Shown here piece by piece: positions 33,901 to 48,200 of a stretch of DNA of 64,000 nucleotides (within the stretch, counting starts at the first letter, position 1; the number at the start of each line of letters is the position of its first letter). Made by a program: the position numbers and the translations under genes. The stretch is from Colius striatus. Taxonomy: Eukaryota > Chordata > Aves > Coliiformes > Coliidae. Location: assembly GCF_028858725.1 (NCBI RefSeq), contig NC_084771.1, positions 12,180,915 to 12,244,914 on the forward strand. Direction: 5' to 3'. A model generated the notes under the pieces. That model worked only from the letters and a program-made list of their open reading frames with translations, was not told the origin of the DNA and searched no databases.

Positions 33901-36900
33901 CCCTGGCACACAGGAGGCTGGACACGAGAAGTGACCCTTCCCCTGGAACAATGTGGCTGGTTGGACCCAGAGGCACTGGGTAGCCACAGCCCAGCCCTGC
34001 CCCTGATGCCATGGGCAGGATCTGGCAGCCAGATCCAGAGGGATGAGCACAGGGTCAAGGCCCGAGCAGCTGGCAAACACAGGAGAAGAGGCAAGGTCCA
34101 GATCATATCACATAGTCCTTGAACACTGAGCAGGGCAACCTCATCCTCATGGGACATAAAATAGCATTTGCCCTGGGAGCAGGTGCTTCTGCTGAGCTCA
34201 GGGTGCCCTTGCAGGGGATCACCAATAAAAAACTGCAGCCCAAGCCTTTATGTCTCATCTAAAGACCTTACTGGTGCTGAAATATGCTTCCTGAAATGTT
34301 TGACTGAAGTTACAAAGTCTGGCTGGATGGTGAACAAGCTGAGAGGCAACATTCTCCCCCCTCTACCTCCCAAAAAAACTCTTGCTGAATAGATTTGTCC
34401 TTTTTAGATGCAAATTGTTTGACATCTCCCCAAGACAGCAAGCTTTAACTCCAGATAACTGCTTGGCCAGGAGCAGTCAGCTCCTCAGTGCTATCTGCTG
34501 ACTCAGGATAAGCCTAAAGACTGTTCATTATACTAAAAGCTATTTAAATCTTCCCATAAAAGGAAAACGAGGAGAAAACACTTAAATTAGGATGACTAAA
34601 GATGGATTTCAGAACAGCCAGGACTGGCTTGCAAGGGACACATTTGAACATGTATCTGTTCAAGCAAGTGCTGTAAGCACACCAAAACACTAAAAATGTA
34701 TCAAGGTGCCTGTCTGAAAACCTGCAATTCAAACCTCACCTTGAACTCTGAGCAGATGCAGCCAAAGTTATTTCAAGAGCACAAGCATCAGCATCACTGA
34801 GAAAGCAAGCAGCACTGGGAAACTCAAACAGAAAAGCTGGTGATGCATCGGTCCGTGTTCTGCATCACACAGCAACAGCTACATCGAGTTTAAAGAACAC
34901 ACACAACAGAATACAAATCAGAATATGAAGCAGAGACATTCTGCCAGCCCCTATTTGGCTGAAAGCAGCAGAGAGGGAGTTGCTGAGAGTTAATGCTGAT
35001 CACAGAGTCGCTGCTTACCATAAGGTGTCAGGGTTCTCCTCTGAGCCAGGTAATGCACCCGCAGAGAGTATTCACCAGCTCTGGAAAAAGCAAACTGGAG
35101 AGCAAAAAGGAAGGAAAAGTCCTGCATGTGTTCCTAGAGAGGAAGTGTCAAGCAGCTGCATTTAAACAGCCAGCCTGTGCTTTGTGTACAGAATGCACGT
35201 GAAGAAAAGGGGCAGATGAGAGCATTGCTCACTGCCCAGGGCAGGCGTCTCAGCCACAACCCCTCCCAGACAGCAGAGCGAGCCCATCGCAGCATGGGAT
35301 ACGGTAAACAGCCCCACACCCGCGGCTCAGGGATTTTCCTCACGATGCAATTGGAGCAGAAAACCCTGGTTAATGTGCTTTGTGGAAACACACAATTCCA
35401 GCTAACTTCTGACAGAGCCCTGCCTGGCTGCAGGCCAGCACACAGAGAGGCTCGGGGGCTCTGGGCAGGGGCTCGGAGGTGAGAGGATGGGAAAAAGCTC
35501 GGAAATGCTGCTGCTCTGAGGCTGCAGGACTCCCAGCCCCTGTCACCTGCAACACACTGACTGCTGCACACCCTGAGCTCAGCATCTCAGCTACAGGCAG
35601 GGAAGTCTGCATGCAGAGGACAGCTGGAGCCCTTCATTTGTGGGGGAAAAAAACCCCCCAACAAAAACAATAACAAGTGTTATTGTACGAAAGTAAAACA
35701 CTTTAACTTTTTATCCAATGGGGAATTCTGGTCTCTGCTTCCCCTGGGCCCTTTCAAACTACATGAGGCTTCTTCTCATCAAGAATAGCTTCACTGTGGT
35801 TATTTCCCAGGAAATATGTTTAGACTAAGGTCCTGATCGGCTGGGCTGCTGCTTACAGATGGGAATGAGCAGATGGGAAGCAATGCCCCAAGCAGTTACA
35901 GGCAGAAGGGACACTGGTGGGACGCAGTTGATTCACTGAGCAATCAGACTTCAGGTCCTGAGAGAAGATGCTAGCAGTTCTGCTATAAAATTAACAGTGC
36001 TGAGGGCAGAATTGCTGGCAGCAGCGCTCACCAGAGAGCTGCAGGTACAGCTGGTTGGCCTTCCCCAGCATCAAGTGAGATCTCTGGGTTGTTGAAATCA
36101 GCAAGAGGTTAGATTTCAGCAGTATCATCTGGCTTGTAGGTGCTCTTACACAAGTTTGTCCTGCAATGATAAATTGGACTGGGAGAAGGGGTAGATCAGC
36201 CTTTTTTGGCAATGTCAAAATCCCTGTACAAGCCCAGAAGCAATCACACATTAGGTAACAGTGAAAAGAAAAGTTGAGAAGCAGTAATCCAGGGGATACT
36301 GATGAGCTGCTTTGCAGCTCTGCTCTCTGCAAAGCATTGCTGTGCAGGAACCTTCCTGCAGCAGCTGCTGCAGAATGATGTCCTGAAGAGGAGGGTGAGG
36401 ACAGGATACCCAGAGCCTCTTGGCATGGTGGTCTGGCTAATCCAGCTCAGCTGTGCTCGGAAAGGTAGAGCCCTGCTTTGAGAGCTGTCCCCTGCCACCC
36501 TAGTAGTGGTAGAGAGTGATTCTGGTCAGAAGTGTCCCTGGGATGTTTGGGATAGAAGCTTTTGCCAGATAATTTATCAACACTTGATAACACTGATAAA
36601 GAAGTAGGTCCATGTGACCAGGCCTCAAGATAACACAGCTCAAAGACCTCGAAAGCATGGCAAGTTGCCAGAGCCAGAGCCCTGGGTGGGTCATTCCCAC
36701 ACCAGTCTCCTCCTGATCCTTTCCAAGAGGAGCTGTGTTGGGTTTGCCCTTGGGAGAAGCTCGCAGAGCAACATTTGCACCAACTACAGCCTTTTACCTT
36801 GAGGTAAAAAAAAAAGATATAAGGAGATAAAACAATCTGGACATAAATCATCAATGTTTGGGTCAGCCTGGATAAAGGAGGGCTGAACTGCCAGAGCCAA

Positions 36901-39900
36901 AAATATGATGTCTTGGAGAATGTGCTGGTAGCAGTTCAGTGAAAAGATGAATGGAGGCACTACTAAAGGGCTATAAAAAGCAATGATTTCTTGGTTCAGT
37001 CCTTGTAGACACTACTGCAAAGCCCTAGAAGCTAAGAAATGCTTGAGCTTGTAACATCCAATGAGCCACCTCTTACAAGGGACTCCTGCAACTAAGTCAA
37101 GTGTGACCCAACGCCCATGGTTTGCCAGAATAAAGGCCCTATGCCCCTAAAGCCGGGTGCAGATTTGGGTCTTTAAGCACACAGCTATCAGGTATTGGTG
37201 CCTGAACTGCTCTGTGTGTCATCTCAGCTCACGGGGATGCTGCAAGCCAGGGCTTTGGAAAGCCTCCCCCTTCCAGCTCTCATCAGAGATCAGAGCACAG
37301 CACCTCGCCAAGTCCTCACCTTGCCACGCTGTGCAGGAAATGCAGAGTTTACCCTCAGTGAGGTAGATTGCCACTTTTGTTTTGATAATGATTATGCCCA
37401 TGTGCAAAACAAGGAAAACCAAGCGAGAGCGTGGTTCTTAATCAAAACAACACAGCCCTCCTACTGCATTTCTCATGCTCAGGCACTGTTAGAGGCACTG
37501 CCACCTCCCAAAATAAACCCAAGCTTATTAAACAGCAGATCAGTTACTGGTAGGAAAGAACAAGCATCTGCCCCAGGCAAGGCTCAACGTGTTTAAAGAC
37601 TATTTGGACACGTTGCACACAAAAATATCAGCTAACACCCAACGCCTTGAGTCTGATGCTTGAGAAATGCACAGCTCCTAAGGGTACAGGTGCTTGTGGG
37701 TGTGTAGGATCACGTCAAACAATTTCCTCCTTGTTCTCACTTCTGACTTTTCACTGAGGCTTGCCCTACATCATGTGTGGACCTCGTCCATTTGACTAAT
37801 ACTCTAAAGATGTACACCAGGAAAAAGAAAGAGATCAAAAGCCTTGAAGGAATATACTAATAAATCCTTCATCGATGTGTTATTCAACTGCCACTTACAA
37901 GATGGATTTCAGGTAAATGAAAACATCTCTTAACAGAGGAAAGAAAAGTAATCCTTTTAATGAAAGGATCTCAGTAGTTTGCCTGCTTTTGTAAGAGACA
38001 GGTTGAAACCTGCCAGTGCAGCAATCTGCACTATCCTAAAAAACAGATACGCTCTCCTAAATTCCTCATAACTTGACTGAGGAGTGACTTTACACTTCTA
38101 ATGCAATTATAACTCTGAATCTTGAAGAGTTACCTTCTTCAGAAACATCTTCCAGCCTTGCACCAACTGCCTCTGCAGAAAACCCCTGGGAATGTGCTGC
38201 AGTAACTGAGGCACCCTCTGATGCTTTCCTAGTGAAGTCATCCTTCCCACCAAGTCCCTCAAGAGGCAAAGTGTCTCGATCCATGTATTGGCTCAGTCCA
38301 AACCATTACATGACATGGCTCATTATCAACTAAACTGTATTTAAATGAACAGGGTTTGAATAAAACCCCTGTATGGTCAGGAACAGGGTGAGCAGGAAAG
38401 GTCTTCACAGACATTCCACTGTTGAAGTGATCAAATCTTCACTGCCCCAGGATGTCGTCTTTACTTACAGAGGCCGGGGCTGTGGGTAGTATTGGGCAAA
38501 GGTTATTGCTGTCTCTGTGCTGGGCCAAGAGCTGCAGGGTCAGCCTGGTGCCCACCTGCCCTGGGCAGAGGGCAGCTGTGGGAAAGGGAAGCCCACTGAG
38601 GATGCTGGAAGGGGTGGGTGTGCTGGAGGACGAGAGATGGGGCTGCTCAGCACAACAGGGAGGTTCCTCCTGAGGAAGCAAATTAAGGCACACAAAGGGA
38701 AGCTGTCTTAGCTTGTCTTCCAGTCCATAGCATCTGTCCCTCATTGCATCTGTATTTTATAGTCTGAGAATATAAACTATAAAACAAATTTTCCCATACT
38801 TTTGGGTTCTCTGTTTGCAATTGTCTTGGGAACAAAAAACATTCGTCAAAGGTCAGAACTTCCTCCCCACCAGGAAGGGCTGCTCAGTAGAATACAAGTT
38901 ACCCACTGTCTTCTTTCCACTGTGGAAGAAAAAAAAACAAGGGCAAGTAAATATGCTCCCCACCCTTAAACATTCCTGACAGCCCAATTTCAAATGCCTT
39001 CTTTTGGTTTGAAATTTGTCTCCTACACACTAAACACTTTCTGTCCCCCAGCAGCCGCTTTTGCAAGTGCTTTTCATGGCCTCACAACACATGAACAGTC
39101 AACCCAAAACTATGAGTGTGGTATGAGGCAGAAGAAAAATGTCTTCGTACTCTTTTGGTCCATCAAAACCACAGCATACCTGTCAGATTAACCAGCAAGA
39201 GATACACACTTTCCTATCAATCCAATTGTTCAGTTTGGAAATGTCAGAGCATCCTCACTTGTGAAGAAACATTCCACCCTCTGTTCTGCCAGCTGACAGG
39301 AGCACCTGTGTGCTCCCCATCCATTTACCTCCCAAAAAAGTCATGGGATTTGGCACAGGCTACTCTCCATGGCTGTCTAAGGTCTGCTGGCCAGCCAGCT
39401 GTTCCTCAGACACCGTCCTTGGGAGCCCATGAGCCAGCAAGAAGGGCAGCATGTAGCAGGTCTTGCAAAGCAGGATGCTCATAGCTGCAGCACAAGAATG
39501 CCTGCCAGCCTGAGCAGAGTCAGAGCCAGGAGGGACCTCAGATCACCTGCTCCAACCTCCTGGGCAGAGATGGGTCAAACATGTTAACAGTCATTAGAAT
39601 TTAGACAAGACATGTTCTAATCCTTGACCAAGCCCTACATATTGGGTTATAGAGGAGGCAGGTACAGAGTTCTCTTAGTTTGGAGAGAAGGGATGCTGTG
39701 ACTTTAGTGACTCGGCAACGCTGCTGGAAGCTGATGGAGAACTGAACCCTCTTTAGGTGGCCCTGACTCCTACTCAGATGCTTATTTTTAACTGCATATT
39801 GGTTCCACTTCCTTTGCGTATTTCTCATATTTGTAAGCTTGCCAGGGGGTAACAGCTTCAGTGGCATCAAACAAACACCCTGAAAAAGTGACACAGGGCA

Positions 39901-42239
39901 GAATGCTCTGTAGAGCTGGAGATCTGACTGCAGAGCCAGGCCCCTGGAGTCCAGTGTCCCCAGGCAGAGCATGACCTGCACTCAGCAGCAACGACAGGAA
40001 AAATCCAGTTGCCATCTTGTCAGATTATGGCCAATCAGAAGAAACACCTGCATGTTTTTACCAATTCTGGTGTGCAGAGTAAATCTGTCAATTTAGACTT
40101 TACTTTGTTGCAGCTTTTAAGAAGACAACAATACATTTAGGTTTTAAAAAACAAACTATTTAGAGAAACTGACTTGAACCTTCTGTGCACGAGGCTTTCT
40201 CGACCTCTATAAAAGTCCAAGTGAGATAAAGCAGAGGGAGAGGTTTCTTTCTCTTGGAGTAGTATCTGCAGGATAGAAGTGGTAAGATCTGCTGTGCTCT
40301 AAGCACACTATGGCAACTCTGAGTTTGCTTTTAGCTACACCAGATTTTCATGTTGTTTGTTGATATCTGAAAAGACAAATAATCTCAGCAAATCAAATGA
40401 AATACCAATTTAGGGGCCCATAAATCCTGAAAGAATCAAGTACATTTTTCCTAAGCATGACATGGTTTGTGGTTTCAATTTACGCATCAAATGGAACTCT
40501 CAGACTTTGCAGTGGAAGAACTTTGAACCAAACGTTAATGCAAGTTATCAAAAAGCAGATGCCAAGCAGAGCCTGGGTAATGGGGCTGTTTAGAAGCCAC
40601 TAGCAGAAGTTAAAGCTGGCAGAGGGAGTTTTGAAGTTCCAAAGTAAACACAAGACTTGATGATGCCATAGAGAGGCAAGACTACAATCACAGATAAACA
40701 GGCAAGTCTAGGACTGCTTACAGAAGAGTAACAACAGTGAGTATGATGCTTGATCAGGGAGCTCCAAGTGTATTAATTCCATTTACTACTGCTCCTCTCT
40801 TGTAATCCTGTTTGCAAAGACAGGAGGAAGGAAACAGACAATTCCCCTGCAACTTCACCAGAAACAGTATCAGCATCATTTAACTGATGTTCCCGGGAAA
40901 CAGTAGTTTATGCTGCCTGAGCCAAAAGAAAATAAATCACAGAATGATCACTGTTGGCAGAAGTACCCCAGTTTCATCACTGTATAAAAGTCTCACTGCA
41001 GAAAGAACAGACTGAACCTACCGTGTCAGTACACAGTGGAATATACAAGCGAGACACATCACTCACCGATTAGTGGAGAACAGCTTTAACAGAAACATTT
41101 CTTGTGACTAAATTCAGTATCACCCATTTCTAAATGCTATTGTGGAAAGGTTTCAGGGATGATCCCTTCTTTGGCTCAAGCTCCTTAGGGCCTGGACAAT
41201 ACATGGAGCGTGGGAGGGTTTGTCTTAACAAGTACTTTTCAGAAGCTTATGCACTTGGAAGCATGGGCCAGGAAGAACAGTACTTGCTGCTGCTTAATAC
41301 TTTTTTCCCCTCTTTGTTCTGATTACAGGAAATCAGGAGATTCTGTAGATCAAAAGCAAGTTGCTGAGATGAACGATGCCTCATCAGCTCATGAATTCCT
41401 ACCTGTCTATCCTGAATGTCATATTCTAACATAAATTAACATTTACACTTAAGCTATCAGTGTTTCTCACTCAGGCTGCATAAGGACTTAAAGAAAAAAA
41501 TCCCAGTGCTAACTTTGGAGCAGAAAAATGTCTCTAAATGCATTAGGAAACAAGGCAATGAACCTCTTTGAAATGCTGAAGAGCAGGAAATGAAATGCAG
41601 TTCTAATAGCTTTATGGAAGATAAGAACAGGGATCTGCCACTGGATGAGACAACTCACATTGCCACTGGGGCCATCTCCTCTGAGAGGATGAGAGGGAGA
41701 TGGTTCCCTGGAAGGTTTGCACCTTAAACTTACCATAGCAGTGAGCCCAAAGACTTCCAACAACCACCTTCAGTAGACTTTCTTACATCGAGAGGATGCA
41801 ATGCCGTGTCCAAGAGAGATGGAACAGTATCGAGATGAAGATGCAGAAAGTGGTGGCCTCCTGCAGTCACCAGGCCAGTATGAGCTTTCATAGCTGTGTG
41901 CCAGGCTGGAGGCGACCATCTAGAGTCCCAGAGATGCATTCCTAGGTAGGAACTTCTTTTTTCATCCTCCTAGGTATTATAGTAGCAGAGACTGTTCATC
42001 ACCATGGACGTGGCAACAGAATCAGGTATATAAGCAGAAGCCCTGTGGGAGCAGCCAACACAGCAGGACACATGGTTTCCTTTGGGTAAATCATTTCTCA
42101 TTTCTCCAACTTGTGATTATTGATGTAGGGAGCCCACACCCTGCATCTATCTGCATATACACATGATGAGTTGTATGCATTCTGGTAATGAAATACTTAG
42201 AATAAAGCCACAACTCTAATACTCCAAAGATAGATGTTT
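28000..42239. other. Intergenic between IL13RA2 and LRCH2
   Basis: No recognised gene. The longest frames (about 200 and 225 codons, minus strand, 28590-29198 and 32016-32693) lie in GC-rich sequence and show no domain, signal or repeat that I can name. CR1 copies are absent except a doubtful remnant near 39510. Confidence 0.55.
39510..39582 (-). repeat. Possible decayed CR1 remnant
   Basis: Contains AGCCAGGAGGGACCTCAGAT and CTGCTCCAACCTCCTGGGCA, which resemble the CR1 3' core in reverse orientation. Short and diverged. Confidence 0.4.
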
Positions 42240-45200
42240 ATTGAGTTGCTGAAAAATACAAGTATTCCAGTAAGTTTGTTACATTTAAATGTTAGCTAAA
42301 AAAAACCCCTAAAGAAGTTCCTTGTACAGCCTGGTTGTTCCACTCCCCCACTATGAAAATTATGTTGACACAAAGTCAAACCTCTAACAATCACTTGTGA
42401 ATTCCAGAAAAGTGAACATGTTCTAATTCTTGTGATATTGCCCCTTACTAGTAGCTATGAGCTACTGTGCCAAGTTGTGCATCGCTCAGTTCTGAAGGCA
42501 ATGTGTTGTAGCTGTGATATTCCTGTTATAATCTACTCTTTGGCTATATAATCAGAATATTTTTAGCATGAGATTCCCATTATTAATGAGGCCTACCTAA
42601 TTAAACTCACAAATATATATATTTTGCAAACAGGTCTACTAAAGCCATTGCAACACTCAACTTACAACCTATCCTTGAAAGGGTTCCAACAGCCACTTGA
42701 GTGACACTTGGAGCCACTCAGCATAACTGATTAATGTGTCTGAAGACAGCACCAGGGAACAGGGGACTTCCATGAAACCATGGATGAGGAGTTCAATTAA
42801 AAGTCTCCCAGAGTTTCCACAAACTAAGAGGATCAGAACAGTGATGCTGGAAGCCTGGGGCACTGGAGTTACATCCACCACTGTTGTAGACAGCCATACC
42901 TCAGTCAGAGAGGAAAGTTAAAAGGCTACCAGCAAAATCAGCAGCTGAAGGCAGCAAGATGTAGGACAGGTCTGTAAGGACACTGAAGGCAGACACAGTG
43001 TGAGAACATATATCTGACAGACTGTGGAGGGAGATGCAGATTTCAAGCCTGACCAAACAACAAAGTTCTATTTAACAGTTCAGCATCTTTGATTTAGGAA
43101 ATAGGTGCTGAATCAGCTCAGTGTGACTGTGAAAAGGTTGCTGCAGTCAGTAACACCTACACAGACCTAACCTGAAGAATCACTGGGTGAAGGAAGCACT
43201 ACAAATAAAGATCTACAAAATGTATCCAGTGCTACTAGTGCCCAAATCCTGCTGGAATCAATGCAGCCTGGCAACAGCAGAGACACCTTCAGCAAGGCAG
43301 GTGTTGTAACCTATGGTTTGTTTATAGCTGGAGCAACTGTTTACAAAACTTTAACACCTCATGCATGACTCTGAAAAAAAGTCCCCATCTGAGCCATATT
43401 ATCTACAACTGACAATCTAAAGGAACATACCTGTTTGTGGTACTCTGGTCAAAACTACCAAGCTCAAACGATAATTAAAAGGTGTACACTGCAAAGCTTC
43501 ATGTATTTTACATGTGTCTTAATACATTTCATGTGGAAATGGCAGAACTGGTTTTGCTCACAACACTTTGCATATTCAGCAGTGACCTTCCCCAAGCAGA
43601 TGGCCAAAAACCTCATGGTCATGAAGTTCAGCCTGGAACACAGGCCTCTGTATATGGTATCATTCCCCTTGGAGACCTGAAAGGCCTTTTCCTAAGAGGA
43701 AAGTTTTCTGTGTATGTGGAAACAGAACACATTCAACAGAATACTTTAGCCACAACCCCCACACTGATTAACTGCAACATTCAAGTTCCAACTGTTTAGA
43801 AGCCTTTGTCAAGGGATGGTGCTCACGTTCTTTGTAATGTTGTTCCTCAATTTCTGCTTTATAGTCCCAAATTGTGCTTCATCAGGAAACACAGAACAGC
43901 TGGGTGCGTGCAGGTGCAGAACCAAGAGTCTCACAGGGGAAAAAGAGAATATTTACTTTCAATATTCAGGTTTAACAATAAAATTGTCCAGACCTTTAAA
44001 TCAACAGAAGGTGGTAAACTCACTTTTCTTGTATACAATTCTAACCTACATTTGAATAGCTCAACCTAACTACAGCTCCAAATTCTGGCAGTTCTGTTGC
44101 CCTAACCCTGGATTGAGCAATTAACGCCAACCACACAAAAGGTGACCTGTGCTATTGCCAGATCCAACCCAGGGAAGGGGGAGAAAGCAGAACACCTCTG
44201 TCTGTAGGAGTTTCTGTACTGGATGAAGATGATCAGCAGCAAGATTCAAAAAACTTACATTGCTCCAAATGTATATGCTGTGACAGTGGGCAGTCTTCAT
44301 GTTGTACAAGACAGGGAAGTGTGGAAGTGTATACAAACCCTGCTACAGGCGACGGCATCTTTATCTTCACTTATTCTCACCCCTGATGGTCAAAACTGAA
44401 GTTGTAACATACTTTATATGTAAAAGTGTCCTAGATTTCCCTGGAAGAAGAGTTAACATTTCTTTTGTTGGTCACTGACAGATGTGACCTGCCTCCTTGC
44501 ATATCAAACCTGCACCACAGGCATTCGAAAGGACATGCAACAAATCCTCCTTGTTTACTAAGAATAAAGGAAAGTGAAGTGAAATCAAATTGAAGAACTT
44601 GACTACATGAAAGTTAAGAAACAGTTTGTATTTTATCCACAGAGTATGTACACTGGTTTTGGAAATGTAGGTTTTATCCATGCAAATTTAATACAAAAAC
44701 CATCTATTTACATAGAAAATAACAGTAGGAACATTTTCAAAAGAAACACAGACGTTGGAAGCTCCAGCAAGAATGGAAGGCCTGAAAAAAGAGACTTGAT
44801 ACATATGGAGACAATCTTCAGAAGTGTGAAAGATGCACTTCACAAGAACATGAAACGCAGAATGAATTTAAAACGCACTAGCAAAGATGCTGCAAGTATT
44901 TACACGATTTAAGCTTCTATTTTTAAATGATCACTCTCCAACTGTGCCTCAGAACTACTTCGGTCACGTCCCGCAACACATTTACATCTCGATCGTCTGG
45001 TGACGTTGCGTTGTCCGAGTTTCATAACCACGAGTTACAAAATCAAATAACTGAATACCAACTGAGTGATAATTGTAAACCAACCACATTTTCCTCATCC
45101 TACACATTACCTAAGAGTCAAAAAGTATTCACATTATTCCCAACGTAACCCATCAAATGACCCTTCTGCAGTGCCTGCGATGCCCCTCGTGGGAAGCAGA

Positions 45201-48200
45201 GCCTTGCGTTATCTGCAGGTGCAACAGACAGGAACAGCTGCATCAATGCTTAATACAAACACAACCATATCAACATTGGCATGTGAAGAGCACAACCTTG
45301 CACATGCTCCAAAATGCATTTATTAATACCAAGCAGTGGGAGTTCTCATGCCATGAATGGCATCAACAAATCCTAACCAAACAGAGCAAATCTGGAAAGA
45401 TTTCATTGGGTCGCTCAGATCTAAAAATGAAACAGAAGAAGAAAAACATACCCTTGTGATTATTACCAAATATTCTCCATTTCACATTTTGCCTTCATAA
45501 AACTACTGTGAAAAAAAGAAAAGAAGTCATGTTTGCTGTATTTCACACAACTTTGAAAGAAGTGACGAAGTTCTCATTAGTACCCAAGAATTCATTTGAA
45601 GTGACTGATTTCATGCTGTAGCCCAAGTTAGAAAACTATTGAGGGAAATTCTGTTTCCATTTAAGTCATTTAGGATGGAAATGACCCTTAAGATCATCAA
45701 GTTCAACCATAAAAGCTAATACTCCTAAAATGTTTCCAAAAACAATTAATTTTGATGTCAGTTTGAGCTTCTCCTCAGCATTTGTTAAGATACTAAAGGA
45801 GCGTTGGCAAGACTTTTTGGCTTTGTTTGTTTTAAGATCAAGATCCTAAAATAGGTATGGAAAAAAAACACAATAAAAGCTCTTCTTTGAAAAATGTAGT
45901 TGGCCATAAAAACCTTGGAACTAAAAATGATGATGTAATTGTTATAACAACTTGTATTCCTTCCACAGAAATTAATCATGTAGCCTAAAGTCATTTTACT
46001 TCCCTTTGCCTCTATGTTAAAAAAAAGTGAGAGACAAAGGTCAAAACCAAGGAGGAAACAAATACTGAATATAACCACATATGTAAGATTACATGCTGTC
46101 AGAATTGTACTCTGCAAAATGAAGATAAATAAAGCACTTTATCATGCAACAAACATGAGAGCCAGAACTGTTCCTGTGTACGGGCAAGTTTCAACTAAAA
46201 CTCAGTTAATTAAACATGTTCTCTGGTTTAACAGTCAAGATAAGCAGAAGCTCTCTTCACAAGAAGAGAATCATTTTTTACCTTCCTATTTCTTTTTGGT
46301 AAGAGATCTGTGCCATAGTTTCTGATTAAAAAATACAGTTCACCTTTCCTTCCATTTGTAAAGGAATCACTTCTATCCCACAGTGATGTGGGTGCATGTG
46401 GAACAAGAACAGCAATTTTCTGTCAGTGAAGTTCTGCAGTTCCTATTCCAAGCTTCACATCTTACTACATCATGCTTCACCAATAGAACTTAAATACTGG
46501 TAAACAGCTACTTATCTATTACTCTCAAATAAAGTGACATCTTTTCTTAGTGTTTTTATTCTGATTGCAATCATTTAAATAAAAGAATTCTGCAGCCTGT
46601 GCAGGAGGCAGCAGCAGCACATGTCCTTCAGCAGCTGCATCACACAGTCTCACAAAGTTAAGGGTAGAGCAAATGGCAGAAGGGCTTGGAACAGGCCAAA
46701 TGCTCTACACATTCAACAATGCCTTCTGCAGCACTAGAACAGAGCTATTCAAAACACAGGAGCTTTGGGAAAACCAAGATAACAAATTTCTCAATACCGA
46801 AACCTCTACAGAAAGCTCCAGAGTCACCTGCAAACAGGAGAGATTTCACCAGTTTTATGTGTACTGGGGTGGGCTTTTGCTTACTTGCTTTTGTTTTTCC
46901 AGTAGAGGTCACTGTAATATGATGCACCTCTTGAGGGAAACAGATACATTAGCCTGACTTAGCGAGGAAGAAGAGAAATTTGAACTATTACAAAACTGTC
47001 TCCTATCTGCAAAGAGTGCTAAAAACTCCCTCTGAAGTCAGGTGAATTATTATCGTGTTGTATCTCTGCACTGGTGTACAGACCAGTTCAGAGACAAAAC
47101 AGCAGACTGCAGCTGCAATATGTTAAACAGCCACCTTTCATACAAACATTTAAGAAATCCTCAGAAGGAAGAAGTGCCAGATGTTTGTCCTTCTCTTCAA
47201 TACTGAGAAGACAAGTGGAAATTCGGTTTCAGTGAAAACTGATGCCATTTCATTTTTTGTTTCAATTTGGCTACAGATTTATGTCAAAAATCTGAGAAGA
47301 CTGCTGCTAAATAGTAAGAGATGTGAAATACAGCTTTTAGTGCAGTAAATAACTGATGGTAGTTCTCACCTGCAATTTTGTTGAGGTGACATACCTTCCC
47401 AGAGGATGAAAGCTGTGCTTCAAAGTAGCATTTCCTACTGTTTCAATACTGTATATGGCACATCAGGAAATTCACATTAAATAAATGAAACAAGTGTCAT
47501 ATTTTCCAGTTTCCTTTGATTTACTAAGATCACTATTTGTAGTCAGGAATTTGACACTCAAGCTTTGCTAGTATCTAAGGAGTGTAAGCCATGTTTGCTA
47601 CTGCTTCCAGCTCAGGGGTTTCATAAATCAAAAAGGTGAAACCTTTACTGAAGACAAGAGCAAAATTTGCATTGACTTCAGTGAATTTCTGGGTAAAATC
47701 TTAATGACTCAGTATCTCATTGTTTCAAATGTATTCCTCCCCATTTTATGATAATTTTGCTGAGTTTGGAAGGCCTCCAGATCCACGGGTACAAATGGTT
47801 TTCTGCATCCTCAGTAGTGTCCCAGCTAGCATACTGGATTAGCAGCACTGTGAAACAGGTGCAAAGCCTTTCTGAGATGCTGTGTGGGATGTCACCACTC
47901 TCTGCAACAATTACTTTAAATGCTACTGTGTTAAGATCTCACAATATCTGGGATGTTATTGCTTAAGTGAAAGATTATCCATTGGTGACATACTTCATCC
48001 AATAACACAAAGAACAAAAAATACACCAGGCCAGAAGCCCTGTATGTTGAGTTGCTCTGCAACTTACACAGTTCATACCACATTACTGCAGTAACTTTGT
48101 ACAGAATTCACAACAGAAGCACCCTAGTTAACTCTAACATTTATCAGGAAAACTTAATGCAAGTTCCATGACTTTTCTTCACATCCAAAGCTAAAACCGA

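Noticed and set aside
38088-38331. Protein-like frames open on both strands (plus strand includes SSFPPSPSRGKVSRSMYWL; minus strand starts MDRDTLPLEGLGG with a GAAGAAG|GTAACT donor)
   Set aside because: Only about 70-80 codons, no partner exons found and no homology recognised. Frames of this size are common by chance here.
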